Assembly (NCBI GenBank): GCA_016946835.1
Contig: JACVTC010000074.1
Coordinates: 801,001-865,000 of the forward strand
From: Neocallimastix lanati (nom. inval.)
Taxonomy: Eukaryota; Neocallimastigomycota; Neocallimastigomycetes; Neocallimastigales; Neocallimastigaceae
Direction: 5' to 3'
DNA length: 64,000 nucleotides
In this document: one piece after another, positions 1 to 11,566 of the stretch
How the letters are laid out: every line of letters starts with the position of its first letter
How positions within the stretch are numbered: the stretch's first letter is position 1
The notes under the pieces: model-generated
The model's input: only the letters and a program-made list of their open reading frames with translations
Told to the model about the DNA's origin: nothing
Database searches by the model: none
Translations under genes and position numbers: made by a program

Positions 1-442
1 TTATTTTTCATTATTAATTTGAAAAAAAAAAGTTAAAATGAATATCATAAAATAAAAAGTAAACTTCTTTCTATTCTATTTTCGAATAATTTTAGTTATT
101 ATTAATAATTATATAAAATACTTTTTATTAAATACTTTATTTTTATAAATACATTTAATTTTTTATTTTTTTTTTATTTTTAAAAAAAATATTACAAAGG
201 AAATTGAAAATAGAAATAAAAAGAATAAAATTAAAAAAATAAAATGACTATTGAGTTTATTTTCTTGTAAAAACAAAATATCTTTTTAAACTATTTCAAT
301 TTTTACATTAGATTTAAATTTTAGCTATTTCTATTTCTATTTTTCTTTCTTTTTTTTCTATATTACTTGAAGTTTTATTTACATTGCTATTTCATTTATA
401 TGAAGTATTCTTTAGTGTAAATGAATAATTCTAATTCTTTTT
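1..442. other. AT-rich 3' flank of gene A
   Basis: No gene is visible here. The stretch lies downstream of the stop codon of gene A, which is on the minus strand, and consists of A/T homopolymer runs. It probably holds the 3' UTR and polyadenylation region of that gene. Confidence 0.5.
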
Positions 443-3400
443 TTAACTGCCTAATTCTTCTTTGACGTAATAGAAATTACTTCCTCCTAAAGCAGTCGTT
501 AACGCTTCATCCCATTCATCTAAAATATATTCCGTTGGATTGGCACCACTACCACAAATTTGTCCATCTCCGGTTTTTCCACTAGCAGTAGCTCTACTCT
601 CGATTAAAATGGTATCACCGTTGGTATATCTATATCTGACATGTTCTATTTTAAAATAAGAAATTTAAACAAAAAAGGTTTTTATTAACAAAAGAGTTGA
701 AATATTTTTTTTTCTTCTCAAGTACTTTTTTACATAGTTTTTAAAAAGTAAATCATAATATATTTTATAAAATAAATCTTTATTCAAATAAGTTTAAAAA
801 CAAAAAAAAAAGCAATTAAAAAAAAAAACTAATAATATTTTTATTTTTTTATAAAAAAAAAAAAAACTAATTAAAAAAAAACTAATAATATTTTTATTTT
901 TTTATTAATAAAACTCATTTAATTGAATTATTTTTCTCTTCTTTTCGAAGAAATTAAAGTTCTTAATTTTTATGATATAAAAACAAAATAAATAAATAAA
1001 TTAATTTTCAAAAAGTCCAACTTTGTTGCTTACCCTTATCGACAGTAATATTTCCTACAGCATCAATATTAATTACCATGAAATGATCGGCTTTATCGGC
1101 TAATCCAAATAATCCACCGTCTGTACTAATGAAGTATTTTCCTTTGCTTTCAGATTTAATTTCAACAGATTTGTCAACAATACAAATTTTGATATTACCT
1201 GATCCACCTTGTTTGAATAAGGCACCAGTAGTTACTACATTACTTCCTTCATCGGCAGTTTCAGCACATGAAGTTCCAGAGATGGCAATAGCTTTACATC
1301 CTGTTGCACCTTGGCATTCAATGTAAGGAGCAGTTCCACTCACGCCATTTCCTGCATTTACTAAGAAACCGTTTGGAATATTGGTACCGGTAACGGAACT
1401 ACATTTTAAATGATTGGTAGCACCTTCACATTGATATAAGGAACCACTGGAACTTGCACTAGTTAAAGCTGCAGTATTACTTTCACCTGTAATGTAATAA
1501 CCGACAGAGTCAGTAGGATCAACGACAAGAATGTTCTTATCACTGTCAATTTCAATAGCTATAAATTTACCGGCTTCAAGGGAAATTCCAAATAACTCGG
1601 CAGACTTACTAATAATATGAATACTTGCACTTGTAGTTGTTATATACTTTTCTTCACCACTGAAAATACAGAGTTTGTTACCGGAATCGTACAAAGCTCC
1701 ATAGTTTCCACTAGTACAACTATCGGCAATCGTAGCAAGTTTACAAGCCGTGGAGGAAGTACAAACAATGTATCCGAAACCACTAGCATTTACTAAATAT
1801 CCTAATGGAGCATTTGCATTCGTTTTTCTATCAACACAATTGTTTTCACCATCACAATAGAATAAATATCCGTCTGCATCTGAATTGGTAACAATAACTC
1901 CATCTTTAACAAGGTAATAACCCTTTGGACACTTACTAGTAGTAGTGGGTATGCAATCATTACTACGTTTGGTGTTGGCATTAGATACTACGCAGGCTTT
2001 TCCGGCAGAGCAATTATAGTAGCTGGTACAGTCTTCTTGGCCTTCATCGACGACAGCCTCACATAAACCAGTTTTTCGATCATATACATTCCAATTCTTA
2101 TCGACACAGTAATCGGATCCTGAAGAATGAAAAGAAAGAAAATAAAATAAATAAAAATAAAAAGAATAGATTTACAAATTAAAAAAAAAAATTATAAAAA
2201 TAAAAAATATTTAGTATTTACTAATAAAAGTTCTTAAGTAATAAAAACTTTCTTTAATATTTAGTATTAACTAATAAAAATAAAAATTTTTAATTAATAG
2301 AATTTCCATTATAATAAAAATATTAATCAAAAAATTATTCCGATAAATTCAAACTTTTCCCCCATTCAAAAAATCAATTGAAGAATGGCATTGAAATTTT
2401 GAAATTTATATGAATAAATTCTTTTAATTTCAAAAGGAAGGTAACATTATATGAAATATAAAATATAAATAAAGGATTGATTCCTTTTTTTTTATACATA
2501 TATATATATAATAAATTTTATATAAATTAAAATTACGTACCGTTAATACCATCAGCTATTGCTAGTGTATTATCAACAACAATGATCTCGCCATAATCGC
2601 CACCAAGTAATTTTATTTTATCAATGACAAGGTACTTTTTTGTTGATTCTAATGAGACAACTTCAAATCCATTGGTAATGCTTTTAACAACAACCTGTGC
2701 AGAAATGGATCCACTTAATAAACCAGCACTGGTATCTTTTGCAAGGTATAACTTACCATCACCGTTCATAGTGATAGCACTAGTAGTTTCGGTGTCAACA
2801 CAAAGACTTCCTCCTGCTTTTAGTTCTCCTGCAGTACACTCCTCTACACTACTTATATCACCACCAGAACCAAGTGCAGTAACCGTACCACCTGAAGCAA
2901 TAGAATAATATTTATTATCAGCGGTTTTATAATAACCTGGAGTTGTGACTTCTTCACATTCTTCAGTATTTAACTTAATTACTCCTAAATAGTTAGATAC
3001 ATAAATATAATTTCCTGCCACACAGCCGGAACTGTCAGAAACAGTACATGAGGTACCATGATCAATAGTTACAGTGCAAGCTTTTTTTTATAGTACAAAA
3101 AATAAATTAAATATATTAATAATGGAGATTTTGTTTTTCTTTTTCATAAATATTTGGTATTTAATTCTTCATTTTTTGACAGTTAAATTAGAAATAAACT
3201 TTTTTTTAAAAAAAATTACCATGAACAGAAACCAAGTTTCCTAAGAAGACTATAGCAAAAAGTCTATCCAAAAAGAAGCAGTTATTTCAAGAAATTATAA
3301 AATAAGTATTATAATGTTTAAATAGTTTTAATAAATGAGTTCTTTTTTAAAAATAAATAATTTAAAATAAATTAAATTAATACTAAATAAAATAAATAAT

Positions 3401-3466
3401 TAATAAAAATTTAATATTTGTAAAATATGATTTTTTTTAATACCCTAAAAACTTTTTCACGAACAT
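443..3466 (-). CDS. Gene A: secreted cysteine-rich GYY-repeat protein, scaffoldin-like family
   Basis: Exons on the minus strand are 3444-3466, 3220-3263, 2541-3080, 1034-2119 and 443-645. Spliced they total 1896 nt, giving 631 residues and a TAA stop, with phases that agree at every junction. The first two exons encode a signal peptide (starts MFVKKFLG, ends near NLVSVHA). The mature part is rich in Cys, Gly, Ser and Thr. It has motifs GYYLVKDG, GYLVNASGFGYIVC, GYYITGES and GFLVNAG, and a C-terminal RYRYTN motif shared with gene B (RYKYTN). The 1086-nt exon carries two successive copies of a roughly 110-150 residue module that are separate exons in relatives, so introns seem to have been lost. 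No transmembrane anchor, dockerin or catalytic domain is visible. The relation to gut-fungal scaffoldins is inferred from the repeat pattern; the molecular function is not shown. Confidence 0.8.
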
Positions 3467-3629
3467 CTTTACTTCAAAAAGGTGAGTTGAACTTCTGATA
3501 GAAAAATTATCTTAAATTATATTTACAAGAATAAAGTTTGAATATTTAGAATATAAAAAAAAAAAAAAAAAAAAGAAAAGAAATATACAATTTCCTTTTT
3601 TTTTTTTTTTTTTTTTATTTTTATTTATT

Positions 3630-3754
3630 TATTTATTATTTTTAAATAAAAATAAATATTAGAGAATATTATTTTTATTATTTTATGAATTTTAAAAAAT
3701 TTTTCATAAATAAGATTTAAATGGAATTTATATTTTTTAAAAAATTAAAGTTTT
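3630..3754 (-). promoter_or_regulatory. Conserved upstream module of gene A
   Basis: Read on the minus strand, this holds block 1 (AACTTTAATTTTTT then AAAATATAAATTCC) and block 2 (CATAAAATAATAAAAATAAT followed by a TATTTTTATT tract). The same blocks in the same order lie upstream of all seven other family members. Block 1 is about 250 bp from the ATG at 3466. It is probably a shared promoter element; the factor that binds it is unknown. Confidence 0.55.
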
Positions 3755-4518
3755 CCTTATGCTAAATATGAAAATTCGGGAAGGTTTTTTAAATGAATAG
3801 TAATAAATCTCCAATAAACCCTAAATAATGATTACTTTCTCATTTAGAATTAAGTTTTAAATTTTAAAAGTGATTATTGAAATTAAAACACTCAAAGAAA
3901 AACATTCATTTCGAAATGACAAGCATAATACTATTATTTTTTATATTTATATTGTATATAAATCAAAATAACTAAAGTAATATATAATAAATAAAAAAAT
4001 ATTAAAAATATTAATTAAAAGTTATTTTGATTTTTTTTTTTTTTATTTTATTAATCTTTTTTTACAATTATTAATTATTAATTATATGAATGTATGATTA
4101 TATATTAAATAAATAAATTAAATATTTTATAAATGAATAAATAATAATATTTTAAATAAATATAAATAATATATAGAATATCATAGTTAAATATATTCTA
4201 TTTATATTATATAAATTATTTATATAAATTTATATCATATATAATTAATTTTAATATTATAAAATTATTTATTATTATTTATTTTTTTATTCATTCATTT
4301 CTTAAAATAATTATTTATCGATAAATTAAATTTTTATTCATATTATTAAAGAATAATAAAAAAAGAAAAAAGAAATATTTAATAATAATTTAATAGTAAT
4401 TATTTTTTATATTATTATTACTATTATTAATGAATCAATTAAAAAAAAATGCACTTTTTGAATTGTCAACCTATAAAATAATTAATATAATGGATAAATA
4501 AAAATAAATATATTATGA

Positions 4519-4549
<31 letters not shown>

Positions 4550-5640
4550 AGAATTAATATATATAAATATTAACATGTATTTTATTCACAAATCTATGTA
4601 TTTTTTATTGTAGAGGTTTTTTTTAATATATATGAATTAAAAATATTTGAAGTTTTAGAGCAAAGTTTAATAAATGTAAATTAAAACAAAATAAATTATA
4701 AGTTTTCTTTACTTTCGTTATTGTTTTTCTTAAAAAAAAAAAAAATAAAAAGAATAATATTTTTTACAAATTATTTTAATATTAAACTACCTTATATTTA
4801 TTATTTACAATTACTACTATATATAATTATTCAAATCGATATTTATATTTTGAATTATAAATAGTAAAAATAATTCTTATAAATAAATTTTATTATTTAA
4901 AAAAGAAATTATTATTACTAAGATATTAAAAGAAATATTTTTTTTCTTAATGAAATTAATTATGAATTAGTTATTTATTATTGGAGTTTTTTCGATGTTT
5001 ATTTTTTCCAATTGAAGGCATTATTATTAAATAATATCAATATATATTAATTTATTAATAATAGTAATTAATGTTATAAATAAAAACTATTATTTAATTA
5101 TTTATAATATATAATTACTATTATATAAAATTTGTTATATATACATATTATTATATAAATTTATTATAATGCAAAATAAAAAATATATATATATATGTAT
5201 ATTTTTATAAAATATCCAGATATACTATCAATATTAATCTGGAAATATGTAAAATTGGTAAAGATGTATTCTGTACAAAAAATAATGAAAAAATATAATT
5301 ATAATGATATTATTGATAGTATTCAAATTTACTTACTTCTTCATAAATTAATTTCAATTAAAGAAATGAATTGTTATTGAATTAAAAGTTTTAATTTAAA
5401 TAAAATAAAAATCGAAAGAATATCTTTTTCTTTTTTATTTATTTATTTATTATTTTTACAATATTATTATAATGAAAAAAAAAATAATAATAATAATAAA
5501 ATTTAAAAAGTTAAAGATCCTACTTAAGGAGAAACGTTATAAATAAAAAAAAAAGAAGGGTAAATCCCACTAATATCTCAGACAGTAAAAACTAATTTTA
5601 TTATTCCTACTTAATTTTCCAAGGAAAAAATTTTATTGAA
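3755..5640. other. AT-rich intergenic region
   Basis: About 1.9 kb of A/T-rich DNA with TA-rich palindromic tracts. A short open frame at 5195-5380 has no family features and is taken as chance. No gene is supported. Confidence 0.5.
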
Positions 5641-5650
5641 AACTCCAGGA

Positions 5651-5665
5651 GCGAAGTTGGCACAG
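5651..5665 (+). pseudogene. 5' fragment of tRNA-Met gene
   Basis: The sequence GCGAAGTTGGCACAG matches the first 15 nt of the full tRNA-Met genes nearby with one change, then stops and runs into AATTTAAATGTAAAAGC. The same truncated fragment with the same junction occurs at 6444-6458 and, inverted, at 12807-12820. It is therefore a relic copied along with the surrounding repeat unit. Confidence 0.6.
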
Positions 5666-5740
5666 AATTTAAATGTAAAAGCTAACCCTATTATCAATAC
5701 TTAATTTTCCAATAAAAATTATTTCAACAATATGCAAGAA

Positions 5741-5813
5741 GCGAAGTTGGCGCAGTCGGCAGTGCGTAAGTCTCATAATCTTAAGGTCGTGAGTTCGAAC
5801 CTCACACTTCGCA
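5741..5813 (+). tRNA. tRNA-Met(CAT), elongator, copy 1
   Basis: The 73-nt gene has acceptor stem GCGAAGT/ACTTCGC, discriminator A, and anticodon loop CTCATAA giving anticodon CAT. The anticodon stem carries the T31-T39 opposition typical of eukaryotic elongator tRNA-Met. Box A (TGGCGCAGTCGG) and box B (GGTTCGAAC-type) are intact, and a T run follows as Pol III terminator. The D stem has a G-U pair (GCGC/GTGC) not seen in the other copies. Confidence 0.93.
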
Positions 5814-6443
5814 TATTTTTAATTAATTTTTAAATTTTTTTTTAATGGTAATAATTAAAAAAAATATCTCTTTTTTATAATTAATTATTGTTTTTAAATG
5901 GAAAATTTTATAAGATCATGTAAATATAAGTATTAATTTAACCAACTTTTAATAATTATTAGATTTGCTAATAAATAAATATTAAATATAAAAATAAAAA
6001 TATAAAAAAAAAAAAAATACAATAATTTTTATATAATAAGATAACAATAAAAGTTAAAAAAAATTATTTTCATTAATTATAATTAAACTTTTTATGTTTT
6101 TATTTTTTTAGCATCAATTAACATTTATTTAATTTTACTTATAATTAATTTATTTTTATTATTAATTTCAAATAAAGAAATTTAAATATTATTATCAATA
6201 GTTATTGATATAAAATTAAACAACATATATTATATTTTTATTTTTAATTTTATTTAATTTTTATTATTTATTAATAATCTGTTAGTATTAATTATCATTT
6301 AAAAGTTATATTTTAAATAATAAATAACATTATTTTTAAATAACATATGTATATAAATGTAAAAGCTAACAATATAATCAATAATTAATTTTATTTTTCC
6401 TACTTAATTTTCCAAGGAAAATATTTTATTGAAAATTCCAGGA

Positions 6444-6458
6444 GCGAAGTTGGCACAG
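6444..6458 (+). pseudogene. 5' fragment of tRNA-Met gene
   Basis: This is a second copy of the 15-nt truncated tRNA 5' end (GCGAAGTTGGCACAG), with the same flanks as at 5651. It precedes tRNA copy 2 by about 75 bp, as the first relic precedes copy 1. Confidence 0.6.
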
Positions 6459-6533
6459 AATTTAAATGTAAAAGCTAACCCTATAATCAATAATTAATTT
6501 TCCAATAAAAATTATTTTAAAAATATGCAAGAA

Positions 6534-6606
6534 GCGAAGTTGGCGCAGTCGGCAGCGCGTAAGTCTCATAATCTTAAGGTCGTGAGTTCGAACCTCACAC
6601 TTCGCA
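6534..6606 (+). tRNA. tRNA-Met(CAT), elongator, copy 2
   Basis: The 73-nt gene has all stems intact (D stem GCGC/GCGC) and anticodon CAT. The flank upstream to about 90 bp is nearly identical to that of copy 1, so the two arose by local duplication. Confidence 0.93.
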
Positions 6607-7090
6607 GTATTTTTATATTTTAAATTATCAGAAATATATAATATGGAATTTAAATTTAATTTAATCACAATGAATTATTTTTCATAAATAAAATATTTTT
6701 GTTTTGATATACTATTGGCTTCAAACCTTCAAATTTTCCAACACCTGAAACAATACCAAAAAAATGCAGAAGTAAAACTAGGTAAGGAATTTGAATTAAC
6801 ATTTAATTGGATTCTATTACCATTGTTAGTTGTACAAAAAAAGACATATAAATAAAAATAAAAAAAAACTATTTTCTTTTATTATACTCATAAAATACTT
6901 TATAGTTAAAAATAAAAATTTAATAATATAATAATACTATTATATTTTCAATTGAATGTAATTAATTATAAAATTAATTCTTATATTTACATAATTTTAT
7001 AAAATTTTCCATATAAAAACAATAATTAATTATAAAAAAGAGATATTTTTTTTAATTATTAAAACGCCATTAAAAAATAAATTCAAAATA

Positions 7091-7163
7091 TGCGAAGTGT
7101 GAGGTTCGAACTCACGACCTTAAGATTATGAGACTTACGCGCTGCCGACTGCGCCAACTTCGC
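7091..7163 (-). tRNA. tRNA-Met(CAT), elongator, copy 3
   Basis: Minus-strand copy with intact stems, boxes A and B and anticodon CAT, followed by a T-rich terminator. Its 5' flank is interrupted 4 bp from the mature 5' end by foreign sequence (7168-9443) compared with sister copies. Confidence 0.93.
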
Positions 7164-7782
7164 TTCGTGTGGATTCCTTTAATAATTCTATTAAGAACTA
7201 ACTCAAAATAGAATTATTAACTACAACTTAACGACTAATTCATTAAGTTGAGAAAATAAAATAAAATAAATTTTTTTTACCTTTAAAGTAGAGTTTATTA
7301 TAAAATTAATTATAATAATAACACAAAAAGTAAGAGAAGAATTGTTTGTATAAATGGATTTTAAAAATATGTTTTTGAATAAAATATTTTTATTAATTTA
7401 TTAAAGTTAGAAATATAAAATTGTTACTATTATAACTATGTTTTTTATAATAATAACTCTTGATTTCTCAAAGAGAACTCAAGAGCCTTATTTATATTTT
7501 TTTATGAAAATAAGGTTAAATAAGAAAGGGTTTTCTAATCTTAACAAATCTCTTATCTAGGAAAAGATTAGATAGAAAAACCTAGATAAGTTTTCGATCG
7601 ATATTCTATCCATATCGATCATAGCATTAATTAAGTAAAACCGATTACTTCTAAAAAGTAATTGGAAAAAATCTTAATTAATTGATTTTCCAATCTAATG
7701 ATCGAAAATAAAAGAATAAAATAATAAAAGATATTTCGATCATATAATTTATCCTTATATTAAAAATATAAAATTAAATAGT

Positions 7783-7840
7783 TTATAAAATACAGAATAC
7801 ATTATAAAATACAGAATACATTATAAAATACAGAATAAAA
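7783..7840. repeat. 19-bp tandem repeat
   Basis: Three copies of TATAAAATACAGAATACAT in a row. The same AAAATACAGAA core recurs in the 35-bp repeat at 8930-9020, so both tracts probably derive from one element. Confidence 0.7.
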
Positions 7841-8094
7841 TACAATACAAAATACATTAGTTACAGTAGAGAATTTAACATATTGTAAATATATTATTTA
7901 AAATTAATTAAATAAATTTTGTTAAATTAATGAATATTTAAAATTAAATTAAATAAATTTAATAAATATTATATGTAATTAAATAAAGTTATAGTTATAA
8001 TAACTTAACTAAGAAAATATAATTATTTGCTAACAAATAATTATAGATTCTTACAATTCCATACGGGGTGTCACTAAATACCTTGTATTTCCTA

Positions 8095-8760
8095 TTAAAT
8101 ACTCTTAATAACAATAAAATAAAAACTATTATTAAATCTTATTATTAAAATCTTTTATTAATATTAAATCTAATAGAAATTATTATTAAATATTCTTATA
8201 AATTTCTTTTATTAATATTAAATATAGTAAAAATTATTATTAAATATTCTTATTAAAATCTTTTATTAATATCAAATCTAATAAAAATAATTATTAAATA
8301 TTCTTATTAATTTCTTTTATTAATATCAAATCGAATAAAAATTATTATTAAATATTCTTATAAAATTCTTTTATTAATATTAAATATAATAAAAATTATT
8401 ATTAAATATTCTTATTAATTTCTTTTATTAATATTAAATATAATAAAAATTATTATTAAATATTATTATTAATTTCTTTTATTAATATTAAATATAATAA
8501 AAATTATTATTAAATATTATTATTAATTTCTTTTATTAATATTAAATATAATAAAAATTATTATTAAATATTCTTATTAATTTCTTTTATTAATATCAAA
8601 TCTAATAAAAATTATTATTAAATATTCTTATAAAATTCTTTTATTAATATTAAATATAATAAAAATTATTATTAAATATTATTATTAATTTCTTTTATTA
8701 ATATCAAATATAATAAAAATTATTACTAAATATTCTTATTAAAAATTATATAATATTTAA
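8095..8760. repeat. 54-bp minisatellite, about 12 copies
   Basis: The unit contains ATTATTATTAAATATTC, then TTATTAATTTCTTTTATTAA, then TATCAAATCTAATAAAA, with small variations between copies. Consecutive starts at 8341, 8395 and 8449 give the period of 54. There is no coding potential. Confidence 0.75.
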
Positions 8761-8929
8761 ATCATTACTAATTCTTATTTTTATATTAAGAATAATAAAA
8801 ACCTATTTCAATAAATATTTGATGTAAAATACAGAATTATAAGTTTCTGTATAATATTTTCTAAAATCTTTGAAATAAACTAAAAATAAAACAAAAATCA
8901 AAAATAAATTAAATCTTTATTAAAATAAA

Positions 8930-9020
8930 AATGAACTAAAATACAGAAGAATTCCAATAATAAAAATGATCTAAAATACAGAAGAATTCCAATAATAAAA
9001 ATGATCTAAAATACAGAAAA
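8930..9020. repeat. 35-bp tandem repeat, about 2.5 copies
   Basis: The unit carries ATACAGAAGAATTCC, at 8941 and 8976, with a third partial copy at 9011. Confidence 0.7.
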
Positions 9021-9965
9021 TATCAATTCTGTATAATTTTCTCTCTGAAAACAATATCAAGAAGAAGCTACCGCCCGGAATGCCCTTCGTGATACAATCT
9101 CTAAATTAATTTTTTATATTTTAATTTAATAAATGTTATTTTTTTTTTTTTTAAAAAAATAATTTAAAATAATAGTTAAAAATTAAAATAAAATAGTTAT
9201 AATAGTTTTTTTATAAAGAATATATTAATAATAAATAAAATGTATTAAAATAAAAGTATAAAAAGAAGAATAAATTTCTTTCTTTTTAATACTTGGAACA
9301 AATAATTTTAATTTTAAATTTAAATAAAGAATATTTTAAAATTTAATTTTTTTCTTGTTTCCAAATTTATTTTTATAGTTATGTGTTAATATTTATTTTT
9401 TTTTGTTTCGAATATCTTAGTGTTTCAACCCCAGCCCGTATCAAATTTTTGAAATATTTTTTATTGAAAAATTATTGATAATAGGGTTAGCTTTTACATT
9501 TATATATATATGTTATTTAAAAATAATATTACTTAGTATTTAAAAAGTAACTTTTAAATGATAATTAATACTAATAGATTATTAATAAATGATAAATATT
9601 AAATAAAATTAAAAATAAAAATATAATATATGCTGTTTAATTTTTTATCAATAACTATTGATAATAATATTTAAATTTCTTTATTTGAAATTAATAATAA
9701 AAATAAATTAATTATAAGTGAATTTAAACTTTTTATTTTTTTATTTTTTTTAGTATCAACTAACATTTATTTAAGTATAATTAATGAAAATAAAATAATT
9801 TTTTTTTAACTGTTATTGTTATCATATTATATAAATATTATTGTATTTTGTTTTTTTTCTTATATTTTTATTTTTATATTTAATATTTATTTATTAGTAA
9901 ATCTAATAATTATTAAAAGTTTGTTAAATTAATAATTATATTTATATAATCTTATTAAATTTTCC

Positions 9966-10347
9966 CGGCATGGCACCAAATAATCGGATGAGGTTTCTAT
10001 CCTGGGATATCATGAGACCACACGTGATGTCTATAAGGCTTTCCCTCAAATGATTATTTCACCCAACCCTGATACTACGCTTTGAATTGAAGCATAGACC
10101 TTGATGATTGTAAAATTTCCAATCGCCATTGATTACACCCACTAGGGAGGAGTTAATGGTTCCGTTCTGATGCTCGTAGTCATTAGAGATATATGTAGGA
10201 ACGTTAGGAATGCATCTCCGGGCAGTGTGTAACGACGATTGAGAGCGGCGAAGCTGATACAGTATGCCAATAACTCATCACCTTACAGTTAATTAATAAC
10301 TGTATGGCCATATGGGAGATGGGTACCCATATGTGCAAGTCTATGTT
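9966..10347 (+). mobile_element. 382-bp retroposon with 14-bp target duplication
   Basis: The element is clearly more GC-rich than its surroundings and is absent from the duplicate segment at about 13360, which gives an empty-site comparison. It is bounded by TTATTAAATTTTCC at 9952-9965 and again at 10348-10361. It begins CGGCATGGCACC and ends AAGTCTATGTT. Its last 110 bp (GAGAGCGGCGA...) resemble the 3' end of the element at 42363 (GAGAGCGTCGA...), which ends in poly(A). It is probably the 5'-truncated 3' end of a non-LTR retrotransposon, or a SINE. It lies 96 bp downstream of tRNA copy 4. Confidence 0.65.
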
Positions 10348-10442
10348 TTATTAAATTTTCCATTGAAAAACAATAATTAATTATAAAAAAGAGATATTTT
10401 TTTTTAATTATTAAATCACCATTAAAAAATTAATTAAAAATA

Positions 10443-10515
10443 TGCGAAGTGTGAGGTTCGAACTCACGACCTTAAGATTATGAGACTTACGCGCTGCCGA
10501 CTGCGCCAACTTCGC
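10443..10515 (-). tRNA. tRNA-Met(CAT), elongator, copy 4
   Basis: Intact 73-nt minus-strand gene with anticodon CAT, both internal promoter boxes and a T run immediately downstream. It belongs to duplicated cassette 1. Confidence 0.93.
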
Positions 10516-11428
10516 CTTCTTGGTTTTTTTAAAAATATTCTATTTATAAATTAAATCTCAATAAAATTTATAATTGTAACCTAATCCAAAATTAAAAATT
10601 AAACATAATTTAAATTAATGTAAAAAAAAAGTATTTATAAACATTATTAATAAAACTAATTCATTATTATTTATACTTAAATATTAATTATTACATAAAT
10701 ATATGAATTATTACCGAAATAAATAATTATATTTATCAAATTGTTCTAAAAAGAGGTTTTATAATAAAACATTAATATTAAAATTATATATAAATACTAT
10801 ATTTATTTACTCAAAATGATAATTTTAAATAAAAATAATAATAGAAAGAATAAATAAATTATAACGTTATTAGCAAAATTTTAATATAATTTTATTTAAA
10901 AATGATTAATAATAAAGGAGATTACTTTTTAATTTTTTTTTTTTTTTTTTTTTGTATTTTACTTTTATACTATTTTTATCAGTTGTGCTATTGAGTTTAT
11001 TATTCATTATAATCAATTATAATAAATTCTACTGAATAAAAATAAGTATTTTTATACTTATTTTCATTCTTTTATAATAATTAAGTAATATTTGATTATT
11101 AAATAGATATAATAATTTAATTATATTTATTTATATAATTAAATTATTATATAAATTATTACATTTTGTTGAAAATTTTGTATTGAAAAATTAAATATGA
11201 ATAATTAGGAAAGTTTTCATATTTATTTGCATGAAAATTTATTTAACTTTAGTTTTATATATATAGTAATATCTAATAAATCAATAATCAATAACAAATA
11301 AAAAATATTAATTAATATAAAAGAAACGTTCAGAAAAAATGAATTAGTCTTATTTTTGATATTACTCTTTAGAACATTTAATAATTATAGAATTTTTAAA
11401 GTAAAAATTAAAAATAAAAATTGCCCAT

Positions 11429-11501
11429 TGCGAAGTGTGAGGTTCGAACTCACGACCTTAAGATTATGAGACTTACGCGCTGCCGACTGCGCCAACTTCG
11501 C
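11429..11501 (-). tRNA. tRNA-Met(CAT), elongator, copy 5
   Basis: Intact 73-nt gene. The T5 terminator starts about 10 nt downstream. An LTR-like element starts 66 bp upstream of its 5' end. Confidence 0.93.
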
Positions 11502-11566
11502 TTCTCGTGAATTTTTGAAATATTTTTTATTGGAAAATTAATTATCAATTATAGGGTTAGCTTTTA

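Larger units (their letters stand above)
7168..9443. mobile_element. About 2.3-kb insertion in the 5' flank of tRNA copy 3, family unknown
   Basis: In sister tRNA copies the 5' flank reads ...CTTCTCGTGAATTTTTGAAAT. Here the flank breaks after CTTCG and resumes at AATTTTTGAAAT at 9444, with foreign DNA between. The insert begins TGTGGATTCC and ends CCCGTATCA, so it has TG...CA ends, but no target duplication is seen. It holds no open frame. It contains a hairpin (CTCTTGA...TCAAGAG near 7460), three tandem-repeat tracts and a few GC-richer patches (near 8065 and 9068). It may be a decayed non-autonomous LTR element or a nested composite. Confidence 0.4.
9444..11566. repeat. Segmental duplication, copy 1 (two-tRNA cassette)
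   Basis: This segment matches 12821-14572 in order and orientation. Shared parts are the GGTTAGCTTTTA flank, the TTATTTAAAAATAATATTA region, tRNA 4 (versus 6), a spacer of about 910 bp, and tRNA 5 (versus 7). Copy 1 additionally carries the 382-bp retroposon at 9966-10347. Part of the left half is inverted relative to the flanks of tRNA 1 and 2. Confidence 0.75.

Noticed and set aside
5195-5380. 61-codon open frame
   Set aside because: AT-rich chance frame without family features, next to the tRNA cluster.
8095-8760. Regular repeat array that could suggest CRISPR
   Set aside because: Units of 54 bp abut each other without unique spacers, and the genome is clearly eukaryotic.
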